From SURF-24 sp964537965 (GTDB taxonomy: Bacteria; Bacteroidota; Ignavibacteria; Ignavibacteriales; SURF-24): a DNA stretch of 8,047 nt. The stretch lies in the NCBI GenBank assembly GCA_964537965.1, contig CAZIDB010000213.1, forward strand, positions 1-8,047, read 5' to 3'. The notes under the pieces are model-generated. The model ran no database searches and was not told the origin of the DNA. It was given only the letters and a program-made list of their open reading frames with translations. Positions 1 to 6,332 of the stretch are shown here, one piece after another (the stretch's first letter is position 1; each line of letters starts with the position of its first letter). The translations under genes were made by a program, and so were the position numbers.

Positions 1-234
1 GATTTTCCACCATCATATCCGTCCTTTGCGCTGTTTATGAAAGGTAAATTAGTACATTTTACTCCAAGATATGAAATTGAAGGTAATGATCCTGAAAAAA
101 TTGCTGAAGATTTAATTGATGTCTTCAATAAATATTGTACAAGACAAGGTCCATCAATTTCTAAAGAAGATTATGCTAAGCTGGAGCATGCTAAAATGTG
201 CGGCTCAGAAATTCCAAAGAATAATCAAAATTAA
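1..234 (+). CDS. BrxA/BrxB-family bacilliredoxin, C-terminal part (5' end outside the window)
   Basis: The frame is open from base 1 and gives 77 residues before TAA. An ATG at 37 is internal, because the family match starts before it. Visible hallmarks are a PPSYPSFALF segment, then KGKLVHFTPRYEIEG, then an amphipathic helix ending NKYC. This matches the C-terminal half of the YphP/YqiW (UPF0403) family, where PSSPSMAL-KGKEVVHFIPRHEIEG is typical. The family has a thioredoxin-like fold and removes bacillithiol from S-bacillithiolated cytosolic proteins. The catalytic CGC motif lies upstream of the window and cannot be checked. Bacillus homologues stop at about the NKYC cysteine (visible residue 46), whereas this protein continues for 31 more residues with a second cysteine at visible residue 67 (KMCGSE). 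The next gene is an Rrf2 regulator. Family assignment is fairly sure; activity is inferred. Confidence 0.82.
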   Translation, partial: DFPPSYPSFALFMKGKLVHFTPRYEIEGNDPEKIAEDLIDVFNKYCTRQGPSISKEDYAKLEHAKMCGSEIPKNNQN

Positions 235-241
235 TATTAAC

Positions 242-269
242 TGCGGCATAGTCTAACATCTGTGCCGCA
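242..269 (+). promoter_or_regulatory. GC-rich hairpin between bacilliredoxin and Rrf2 genes
   Basis: Bases 242-251 can pair with 260-269: seven perfect pairs TGCGGCA/TGCCGCA, then a G-U, an A-U and a G-C, leaving an 8-nt loop. The hairpin starts 7 nt after the bacilliredoxin stop codon and ends 18 nt before the Rrf2 ATG. Downstream is AACTTTATAG, which is not a real T-tract, so it is a poor intrinsic terminator. It may be a weak terminator, an RNA-stabilising end, or a dyad operator for the Rrf2 protein. The pairing is seen directly; the role is inferred. Confidence 0.5.
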
Positions 270-287
270 ACTTTATAGTATTGCAAT

Positions 288-764
288 ATGAAATTCAGCG
301 TACAAGAAGAATATGGTTTAAGATGTTTAATCCGGGTTGCCAAGTTTTCCAGGATAGGCAAATCATTAACTATTCCGGAGATAAGCCAGTTTGAAGGTCT
401 TTCACAACATAACGTAGCAAAAATTTTACGGACACTCAGAATCGGTGGTTTCCTTGAAGCTTCACGCGGACAGGTTGGTGGTTATACACTTGCCAAAATA
501 CCAGATAAAATTAATTTAAGTGAAGTACTTGAATGCCTTGGAGGAAAACTTTTTGAGGAAGAAGAGTTTTGCTCAACACATGCCGGTGCAGAAAGCATTT
601 GTACCAACACGATTGATTGTTCAGTAAGGTCTTTATGGCGAGTGGTGCAGGATTCGGTTGATACAATCCTCCGTAAATTAACATTACAGGATTTAATTAA
701 TTCTCAAAAAGATCTTGAGATAAAACTAAACAACCTAGAAGAACTTTCTTCTAATTTTCAATGA
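288..764 (+). CDS. Rrf2-family transcriptional regulator with IscR-like cysteine triad
   Basis: This 158-residue protein has the usual Rrf2/IscR length. The N-terminus (MKFSVQEEYGLRCLI) and the winged helix at about residues 10-72 fit the family: a recognition helix around GLSQHNVAKILRTL and a wing with SRGQVGGYTLA. Cysteines 95, 105 and 111 (C-x9-C-x5-C) sit where IscR and NsrR carry their [2Fe-2S] or [4Fe-4S] ligands (C-x5-C-x5-C), followed by the conserved-looking DCSVRSLW and a C-terminal dimerisation helix. It probably senses Fe-S status, nitric oxide, thiol oxidation or persulfide and represses or activates nearby genes; the actual signal cannot be told. No clear Shine-Dalgarno precedes the ATG, but this start gives the standard family N-terminus. 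The rhodanese gene follows 17 nt after the stop, suggesting co-transcription. Confidence 0.9.
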   Translation: MKFSVQEEYGLRCLIRVAKFSRIGKSLTIPEISQFEGLSQHNVAKILRTLRIGGFLEASRGQVGGYTLAKIPDKINLSEVLECLGGKLFEEEEFCSTHAGAESICTNTIDCSVRSLWRVVQDSVDTILRKLTLQDLINSQKDLEIKLNNLEELSSNFQ

Positions 765-781
765 CATTAACGGGACATTAA

Positions 782-1120
782 ATGGGCCTTTTCTCTTTCT
801 TAAAAAATGAACACGATTTCAATCTTGATTCACAATCATTTTCAAATAAATTCAAAGAAGATTCAAATTCAGTTTTAATTGACGTAAGAACAAAAAATGA
901 ATACAAAGGCGGACACATCCCAAAAGCAATTAGCATAGATGTCTATTCTGACTTTCATTCACAAATACATAAATTTGATAAATCTAAAACCTACCTGCTT
1001 TATTGTCATTCAGGAAGCCTAAGCTATTCAGCACTTAAGTATATGAAGAGCAGTGGATTTGATAATGTCTACCATCTTGAAGGCGGAATAGAATACTGGA
1101 ACGGTGAAATAACCAGGTAA
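782..1120 (+). CDS. Single-domain rhodanese-like protein
   Basis: A 112-residue cytosolic protein without signal peptide or membrane segment, the usual size for a single rhodanese domain. Visible elements are the first rhodanese signature IDVRTKNEYKGGHIPKAI (about 33-50), the active-site loop beginning at Cys75 (CHSGSLS, 75-81), and the C-terminal LEGGIEYW (99-106). Family members carry sulfane sulfur as a cysteine persulfide and pass it to thiols, cyanide or sulfur-carrier proteins. The usual loop is C-x-x-G-x-R-S; here Leu80 replaces the arginine, so sulfur acceptor preference may differ. A GGGA at 772-775, 6 nt before the ATG, supports this start. It sits 17 nt after the Rrf2 gene and is probably in the same transcript and perhaps under its control. 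Domain call is firm; substrate is unknown. Confidence 0.88.
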   Translation: MGLFSFLKNEHDFNLDSQSFSNKFKEDSNSVLIDVRTKNEYKGGHIPKAISIDVYSDFHSQIHKFDKSKTYLLYCHSGSLSYSALKYMKSSGFDNVYHLEGGIEYWNGEITR

Positions 1121-1177
1121 TTATTTTAATGAGAGAAAATTGTTTTGTGGAATTTGTTTTATGGGTTACTGATTAAT
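1121..1177. other. Short convergent intergenic stretch
   Basis: Fifty-seven bases separate the converging ends of the rhodanese and PAP2 genes. A small AT-only-core palindrome, GATTAATTTAATC at 1171-1183, overlaps the PAP2 stop codon. It is too weak to call a terminator with confidence. Confidence 0.3.
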
Positions 1178-2038
1178 TTAATCCAACCTTACTCTTATTC
1201 CTAACTGAGTAAGTCCATGATAAAATTCTATTCGATTAAGAAGATTGTCTACATTTCCTTCTCTCTGCTCTTCCTTGTTTATAACATGCATTCCGGTTAC
1301 AAAACCTAAGAGTGCTCCAACAAAAACATCTGAAGTCCAGTGCTGATTATTATAAACTCTTGCAAAAGCTGTAAGCGAAGCCAGACCATAAAGTCCTATT
1401 CTTGCCCAGTTATTATCAATCCTTTCCGCTAGCACAGTTGAAAAAGCAAACGCGACAGTAGTATGACCGGAAGGGAAAGATTCAATTTCATTATTCCATT
1501 CAAACCAATTGTATTTCCATTGACCTTCACCTGAATAAGGTCTGCTGCGCGCAAAAACATATCTTGCTAAAACAACTGTTATTCCGGAGATTGAAAAACT
1601 CTCGAACAGTAATCTTCCTGTTATTCTTACTTTATCATCTTTAAAAATTAATCCTGCGGCATAAGTAGATAAAGCAGCAATGTTAGCGTAAGAAACAATT
1701 CCATACCTTGTCGGGATATCCCAGAAATCATTGTTAAGTGTTTTAATGGTCTGTCGTCCAATCTTTTTACGTAAGTCATCATCAAAATACATCAGCAAGC
1801 CGGTTCCTGCTGCAACACCTCCAGTATAAAGCGCCCCAGATTTTGAAAAACCGAAAGGTGCGGTGTAAAATGTTAAAGCATCTTTACCTAAACAGGTTAT
1901 ATCAGAAAGTAATATTTCAGTAACCGACTGATTTACCTTTAAGCTATCCTGAGCATTAAGAGTAATAAAGAGAAAGTTTAACAGAAATAAACTAAGTACA
2001 ATAAATCTTTGTTTTGAGTATTTAATTCTTTGTAACAT
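1178..2038 (-). CDS. Exported PAP2-superfamily lipid phosphatase
   Basis: This 286-residue protein has an N-terminal signal peptide: a basic start (MLQRIKYSKQR), a hydrophobic core, and a likely cut after NAQ at about residue 30. The type 2 phosphatidic acid phosphatase triad follows: motif 1 as R159-x6-R166-P167, motif 2 PSGH (189-192), motif 3 R227-x5-H233-x3-D237. His192 and His233 are the expected nucleophile and acid/base pair. Motif 1 normally starts with Lys; Arg stands there. Hydrophobic stretches around 68-85, 112-132, 145-160 and 212-225 imply membrane contact with the active site on the outer side. Likely substrates are undecaprenyl-PP, phosphatidic acid or a lipid A/LPS phosphate, which the sequence cannot separate. 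The gene converges with the rhodanese gene and diverges from the pyrophosphatase. No good ribosome-binding site is seen; the start is supported by the signal peptide. Confidence 0.9.
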   Translation of the reverse strand: MLQRIKYSKQRFIVLSLFLLNFLFITLNAQDSLKVNQSVTEILLSDITCLGKDALTFYTAPFGFSKSGALYTGGVAAGTGLLMYFDDDLRKKIGRQTIKTLNNDFWDIPTRYGIVSYANIAALSTYAAGLIFKDDKVRITGRLLFESFSISGITVVLARYVFARSRPYSGEGQWKYNWFEWNNEIESFPSGHTTVAFAFSTVLAERIDNNWARIGLYGLASLTAFARVYNNQHWTSDVFVGALLGFVTGMHVINKEEQREGNVDNLLNRIEFYHGLTQLGIRVRLD

Positions 2039-2140
2039 TAATTACGAAAATTTTTAAAAGCTGATGTAATTTTAAGGAATATTTTCTTTATTATTACAGG
2101 TAATTCCTTTCGCGTTTAATAAAATTTAAACTGAGGTAAT
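2039..2140. promoter_or_regulatory. Divergent promoter region, PAP2 / pyrophosphatase
   Basis: These 102 nt lie between two divergent starts, so promoters for both genes should be here. The sequence is very AT-rich, so individual -10/-35 boxes cannot be chosen reliably. A 7-bp inverted repeat AAGGAAT (2074-2080) / ATTCCTT (2103-2109), with a 22-nt spacer, lies in the middle. The pyrophosphatase has a GAGG ribosome-binding site at 2133-2136. Confidence 0.45.
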
Positions 2141-2692
2141 ATGATAAACACTTCCTGGCATTCCGTCTCAATCGGGGAAAAATCTCCGGAAAATGTTAAT
2201 GCCATAATTGAAATACCAAAAGGCTCCAAAGCAAAATACGAATTAGATAAAGACAGCGGGTTGATTAAACTTGACAGGGTTTTGTTTTCTTCTGTTCATT
2301 ACCCGGCAAATTATGGTTTTATTCCCCGCACTTACTGCGATGATAAAGACCCCCTTGATATTCTTGTTATATGTTCAATTGATGTCTACCCGATGTGTAT
2401 TATTGAAGCTAAAGTTCTGGGCGTAATGCATATGGTTGATGATGATGAAAAGGATGATAAGATTATTGCTGTTGCTAAGAATGATATGTCCGTAAATTAT
2501 GCAAATGATATTTCGGAATTGCCTCCGTATACAGTTGTTGAATTAAAAAGATTTTTTGAGGATTATAAAAAGCTTGAGCATAAGAACGTTATAGTTGAAA
2601 GGTTTCTTGGTAAGGAAGAAGCTTACAAAATAATTAAAGAGAGCCAGGTGCTGTATCGGAATACTTTCGGTAAATTTTCAGGGGAATGTTAA
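2141..2692 (+). CDS. ppa: Inorganic pyrophosphatase, family I
   Basis: This 183-residue soluble enzyme hydrolyses pyrophosphate to two phosphates and pulls biosynthetic reactions forward in the cytosol. It lines up along its length with E. coli PPase active-site residues: E24, K32 and E34 (IEIPKGSKAKYE), R46, Y54 and Y58 (HYPANYGFIP), the acidic metal site D68-x-D70-P-L-D73, then D100, D105 and K107, and Y142-K143 near the C-terminus. The family pattern D-[SGDN]-D-[PE]-L-D has Lys69 in its second position; the metal-binding aspartates are kept, so activity is expected. GAGG at 2133-2136, 4 nt before the ATG, supports the start. The B12-domain gene follows 65 nt downstream on the same strand and may share a transcript. 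Confidence 0.95.
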   Translation: MINTSWHSVSIGEKSPENVNAIIEIPKGSKAKYELDKDSGLIKLDRVLFSSVHYPANYGFIPRTYCDDKDPLDILVICSIDVYPMCIIEAKVLGVMHMVDDDEKDDKIIAVAKNDMSVNYANDISELPPYTVVELKRFFEDYKKLEHKNVIVERFLGKEEAYKIIKESQVLYRNTFGKFSGEC

Positions 2693-2693
2693 G

Positions 2694-2744
2694 AATCATA
2701 TCAGGAATTTTTTAAAAGGTAATCTTGTTATCAAGTATATGATT
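2694..2744 (+). promoter_or_regulatory. Inverted repeat in the leader of the B12-domain gene
   Basis: A perfect 8-bp inverted repeat, AATCATAT (2694-2701) and ATATGATT (2737-2744), brackets a 35-nt spacer that contains a small CTTG/CAAG hairpin. The right arm ends 2 nt before the AGGA ribosome-binding site (2747-2750) of the downstream gene. It could be a regulator site or a structured leader; AT-richness makes chance occurrence possible. Confidence 0.3.
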
Positions 2745-2757
2745 GCAGGATTGACCA

Positions 2758-3402
2758 ATGATAAGTGAAATACTTTTTCTTGAATACTTATCTTATCTTC
2801 TTGATGGCGATAAGAAAAAGTGTACGGCAATAGTCGCCCATCTCATGGAAGAGGGAACTGATCTTAAAGTTATTTATAAAGACCTTTTTCAAAGATCTCT
2901 TTACCAGGTCGGTAAGATGTGGGAGAATAACAGGATTTGTGTTGCAACGGAGCATGTTGCAACATCAATTACAGAATGCCTTATGAATTATGTTAACATC
3001 CCTCCTAAAGTCACCGGGCAGAAAAAGAACAAAGTTGTTATTACATGTGCCCCAAAAGAATTTCACCAGGTTGGGGCTAAAATGGTTGCTGATATTTTTG
3101 AGCATTACGGCTGGGATACTTTTTTTGTGGGGGCAAATACACCAACCACAGAGCTACTTAAATTGCTTGATGAAAAGAAACCACACCTGCTTGCGGTTTC
3201 TATCACATTTTATCTTAACGTTCTAAAACTTTTAGAATTGATTTCAACAGTTAGGGATAACAATCCCAAATTACCAATAATTGTTGGAGGGCAGGCGCTT
3301 GCAAAGGAAAAATCGGAAATCCTGAACAAATTTAAAGAAGTAACTTACATCTGCTCACTGAAAGATCTTGAAAACTTTGCTGTAAATTTTAATTCAGTTT
3401 AA
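2758..3402 (+). CDS. Stand-alone cobalamin-binding protein, CarH/LitR-type sensory domain without DNA-binding region
   Basis: A 214-residue soluble protein. Residues about 1-85 form the helical cap (B12-binding_2-like) and carry W55-x9-E65-H66 in MWENNRICVATEH, the W-x9-EH signature of adenosylcobalamin photoreceptors such as CarH; Val62 also matches the residue lining the adenosyl pocket there. Residues about 92-210 form the Rossmann-like B12 domain: E101-F-H103-Q-V-G106 (H103 the likely lower cobalt ligand; Asp is more usual at the first position), S148-x-T150, and GG at 177-178. There is no MerR helix-turn-helix, and the W is followed by Glu56, where Thermus CarH has the His that ligates cobalt after illumination. 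It may be a light- or cobalamin-responsive partner protein comparable to AerR, or a corrinoid protein of a methyltransferase. AGGA at 2747-2750 supports the start. B12 binding is likely; the role is open. Confidence 0.85.
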   Translation: MISEILFLEYLSYLLDGDKKKCTAIVAHLMEEGTDLKVIYKDLFQRSLYQVGKMWENNRICVATEHVATSITECLMNYVNIPPKVTGQKKNKVVITCAPKEFHQVGAKMVADIFEHYGWDTFFVGANTPTTELLKLLDEKKPHLLAVSITFYLNVLKLLELISTVRDNNPKLPIIVGGQALAKEKSEILNKFKEVTYICSLKDLENFAVNFNSV

Positions 3403-3428
3403 AACCGGTAAAAAAGCAAAGTGCCGGA
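3403..3428. other. Short convergent junction with weak hairpin potential
   Basis: Only 26 nt separate the converging stop codons of the B12-domain gene and the FAD/Fe-S dehydrogenase. A minimal hairpin CGGA (3425-3428) / TCCG (3435-3438) followed by ATTTTT runs into the end of the opposing gene. It could serve as a weak + strand terminator, but a 4-bp stem is poor evidence. Confidence 0.25.
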
Positions 3429-6281
3429 TCATTTTCCGATTTTTGGAGTTGTGCACTTATCAACTAAATAGAAAACCGATTCATAATTTATATCACCGTG
3501 TAAAGACAATCCTATTTCACACGTACGGCTTGTTGAATAACCATGTTTGCATTCATCCGGGATAGATTTTTTCAGGTTCATCAAAGCAGATTCATTTAGT
3601 TCGGGATAAGTAAATCCTCTGTCGCCGGCCCAGCCACAGCAACCAACATCAGCGGGAAGAATAACATTTTCCGCGCACATATTTGCAAGTTCCACAAGTT
3701 TTTCAGTTAGACCTAACTTTGTAGTGCTGCATGTTGAATGAATTGCGATGGTTTCCTTCAATTTTGTAAATGAAAGTTTATCAATAAGATATTCAAGGGT
3801 GAATTCCACCGGTTCAAAAATTTTAAGCGCTTTATATTTTTCTATTTCGTGATTGGAAAGAAATTCCATTGTGTGATAGAAGCAGGGACTCATATCAAAT
3901 AGAACGGGATACTTTCCATATTCAGATACTTCCAATAAGGAATCAAGTAGTTCTTCAGTTTTTGAATTTCCCTGTTTCTTAAATCCTTTACTGTAAAATG
4001 CCATACCGCAGCAAAGGTTGTCTAAATTCTTAGGTATGATTAAATCGTAACCGGCTTTGTGTAAAACTTGTTCTGTCTTTTTAACTAACGGGGTTTTCTC
4101 TTCACTGTATTTTGATATTCCCATAGCCCTGTTAATACAGCTTGGGAAGTAAACAACCTTTGGTGAATCAACCGAACCATTTGAGGTAATTTCAATTTTC
4201 TCTGCACCTTTAGGCATATATTTATTCCATAAAGGAATTGTGTTCCCTGAGATATTTCTTAAAGTAGTTGCAATTGCATGCATCATTTTATCTCCAAGGA
4301 CAGAGTGGAAAAAACCTACAAAGTTCAGAGCAACTCTTACTCCGCCAGTTACACCTTTCATGTTGGAAGAAATAATATCTGCAATTGTATTTGCAGTGGC
4401 CGAGTTATTAGTAAAGCGCAAATCTTTTATGAGATTGCCGGTGTTTATATCAACCGGGCAACTTGTTGCGCACAAACCATCCGTGGCACATGTTTGATTT
4501 CCATAGTAGTCAAATTCTTTTTTTAGTATCTCCAGCCTATCCGGATTTTCCTGTGTCTCAATCAACCTGTTTATTTCGCGCCAGGAGACAATCCTTTGAC
4601 GTGGTGTTAAACTTAAATTTCTTGAAGGACAATTAATTTCGCAGAATCCGCATTCAATACACTTATCTATTCTTTGATGAGCGGCAGGTAATGGTTTTAA
4701 ATTTTTAAGATGAATCTGTTTATCATCATTTAGAATTACACCCGGATTTAATAATTCTTCCGGATCAAAAATATTCTTTATTTGTTTCATCAAATCGTAA
4801 GCTTGTTTGCCCCATTCAAACTGAACAAACGGAGCCATATTTCTGCCCGTACCATGTTCGGCTTTAAGCGAACCATCATATTTATTAACAACAAGTTTTG
4901 CAACTTCATCCATGAATTCTTTATAACGGGCTACTTCCGAAGTGTTGTTAAAATCCTGATTAAAAACGAAGTGTAAATTTCCATCTATAGAATGACCATA
5001 GATGATTGCACTATAATGATATTTACTGAATAAACTCTGCAGATCTGTAACCGCATCAGCCAATTTATCAATGGGAAAGCATACGTCTTCCATAATGACT
5101 GTAGTACCGGTATTTCTCATAGAACCAACTGAAGGAAAAAGACCTTTTCTGATATCCCAAATCTTTTTATACTCAAAAGGGTCAGAAGTAAAAGTTATTG
5201 GCTGTACTTTTGGAATTTCATCAAGGGAATCTGTTATCTGTTTTATTTTAATCTGCAGCAGTTCTGTATTTTCTGCTCTGGTTTCAACCAAAAGAGCAGC
5301 AACGTTTTCATCAAGATCCTTTAACAAAGGGGGCATTCCTTTTTTATCTTCAACTGAGTGAAGGGAAGCCCTGTCCATTAATTCTGCCGCATCAACATTA
5401 TGGTTCTTTAAAATTGTTACTGCTTTGCTTGCTTCTATTATATTAGGGAAAAGAATTAATGATGTTGCTTTATATTGGTATTCCGTAATAGTTCTTAAGG
5501 TGATGTTGGAAATAAACCCAAGCGTTCCTTCAGAGCCAATCATAAGATGTTGAATAATCTCAAATGGATCGCTAAAATCTACAAGTGCATTAAGACTGTA
5601 ACCGGTAGTATTTTTTAATCTGTACTTAAATTTTATACGTTCAGAAAGTTGCTTGTCATTTTGTACTTCTGTAGATAACTCTTTTATTCTATTAACAAAA
5701 AGGGGCTTTTTATTCAAAAATTCCTTTTTGCTGTTTTCATCAGTTGTGTCTAATATAGTGCCGTCATTAAATATTATCCTCATTCCGGCTAAAGTGTTGT
5801 AACAATTGTATATAGTTCCGCTGCTCATTCCGCAGGCATTGTTGGATGCTATTCCACCAATAGTTGCCGAGTTAATTGAGGCTGGGTCCGGACCAATTTT
5901 TTTACCATATGGAGCTAAATAAATATTGGCGTGTGCACCTATAATGCCAGGTTGAAGAGATATTGTTGATGCATCCGGGTTTATCTGAAATTTATTCCAG
6001 GTAGGCGCAAGCTGAACTAAAATAGAATCGGAGATTGTCTGACCCGACAGGCTTGTTCCACCCGCTCTGTATGTTAAAGGAATATTTAACTGAGAACAAT
6101 TTTTCAGAATTGTAATAATTTCATTTTCATTCTCTGCTTTAATAACAAGTTTAGGAATTAATCTATAGAAGCTTGCATCAGTTCCATAAGCCAGTGTAAG
6201 GAGTTCATTATGAATTAGTCTTTTTTCCGGGATGGTTTTTTTTAATTCATTATACAGTTCAAGATATTTTCCAGTAAGCAT
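3429..6281 (-). CDS. FAD-linked and Fe-S-containing D-2-hydroxyacid dehydrogenase (GlcD-GlcF fusion, Dld-II/YdiJ type)
   Basis: At 950 residues this has the usual length of the Dld-II/YdiJ class, which oxidises D-lactate, D-2-hydroxyglutarate or related acids and passes electrons toward the quinone pool. Domains in order: FAD_binding_4 (about 35-260) with RAGGTSLSGQ (72-81), GPDPASINSATIGG (130-143) and GSEGTLGF (249-256); FAD-oxidase_C (about 270-518) with H430-x6-H437 and E475-H476, the metal and catalytic residues known from D-2-hydroxyglutarate dehydrogenase; a ferredoxin-like region C541-x2-C544-x2-C547-x3-C551-P and C598-x5-C604-x3-C608-P; then two CCG (cysteine-rich) domains with C715, C757-C758-G, C800, C851, C881-C882-G and C921. 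No signal peptide is seen, so it is cytosolic or bound to the inner membrane face. GAGG at 6287-6290 (read on the - strand) lies 5 nt ahead of the ATG. The M24 peptidase gene is 51 nt upstream on the same strand. The class is sure; the exact substrate cannot be fixed from sequence. Confidence 0.93.
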   Translation of the reverse strand: MLTGKYLELYNELKKTIPEKRLIHNELLTLAYGTDASFYRLIPKLVIKAENENEIITILKNCSQLNIPLTYRAGGTSLSGQTISDSILVQLAPTWNKFQINPDASTISLQPGIIGAHANIYLAPYGKKIGPDPASINSATIGGIASNNACGMSSGTIYNCYNTLAGMRIIFNDGTILDTTDENSKKEFLNKKPLFVNRIKELSTEVQNDKQLSERIKFKYRLKNTTGYSLNALVDFSDPFEIIQHLMIGSEGTLGFISNITLRTITEYQYKATSLILFPNIIEASKAVTILKNHNVDAAELMDRASLHSVEDKKGMPPLLKDLDENVAALLVETRAENTELLQIKIKQITDSLDEIPKVQPITFTSDPFEYKKIWDIRKGLFPSVGSMRNTGTTVIMEDVCFPIDKLADAVTDLQSLFSKYHYSAIIYGHSIDGNLHFVFNQDFNNTSEVARYKEFMDEVAKLVVNKYDGSLKAEHGTGRNMAPFVQFEWGKQAYDLMKQIKNIFDPEELLNPGVILNDDKQIHLKNLKPLPAAHQRIDKCIECGFCEINCPSRNLSLTPRQRIVSWREINRLIETQENPDRLEILKKEFDYYGNQTCATDGLCATSCPVDINTGNLIKDLRFTNNSATANTIADIISSNMKGVTGGVRVALNFVGFFHSVLGDKMMHAIATTLRNISGNTIPLWNKYMPKGAEKIEITSNGSVDSPKVVYFPSCINRAMGISKYSEEKTPLVKKTEQVLHKAGYDLIIPKNLDNLCCGMAFYSKGFKKQGNSKTEELLDSLLEVSEYGKYPVLFDMSPCFYHTMEFLSNHEIEKYKALKIFEPVEFTLEYLIDKLSFTKLKETIAIHSTCSTTKLGLTEKLVELANMCAENVILPADVGCCGWAGDRGFTYPELNESALMNLKKSIPDECKHGYSTSRTCEIGLSLHGDINYESVFYLVDKCTTPKIGK

Positions 6282-6332
6282 TTTTTCCTCATTAGAAGAT
6301 ATTTTAAATACATAAGATATATTCTTACAGAT

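Noticed and set aside
1514..1562. PAP2 motif 1 starting with Arg instead of Lys as a sign of a dead enzyme
   Set aside because: The change is conservative and the RP, PSGH and R-x5-H-x3-D elements are intact, so activity is expected.
2341..2362. Inactivating change in the pyrophosphatase signature (Lys69 in D-x-D-P-L-D)
   Set aside because: All three metal-binding aspartates and the other active-site residues are present. The variable position tolerates change, so this is treated as normal variation.
2693..2757. Cobalamin riboswitch ahead of the B12-domain gene
   Set aside because: The gap is only 65 nt, too short for a cobalamin riboswitch (about 200 nt), and no B12-box-like sequence is seen.
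2990..3226. 78-codon open frame inside the B12-domain gene in another frame
   Set aside because: It overlaps a clearly conserved gene on the same strand, has no domain signature, and its composition follows from the frame shift of the real gene.
4240..5361. Several 64-96 codon open frames on the + strand opposite the FAD/Fe-S dehydrogenase
   Set aside because: They are antisense to well-defined catalytic and cysteine motifs of the dehydrogenase, have no ribosome sites or recognisable domains, and are shadows.
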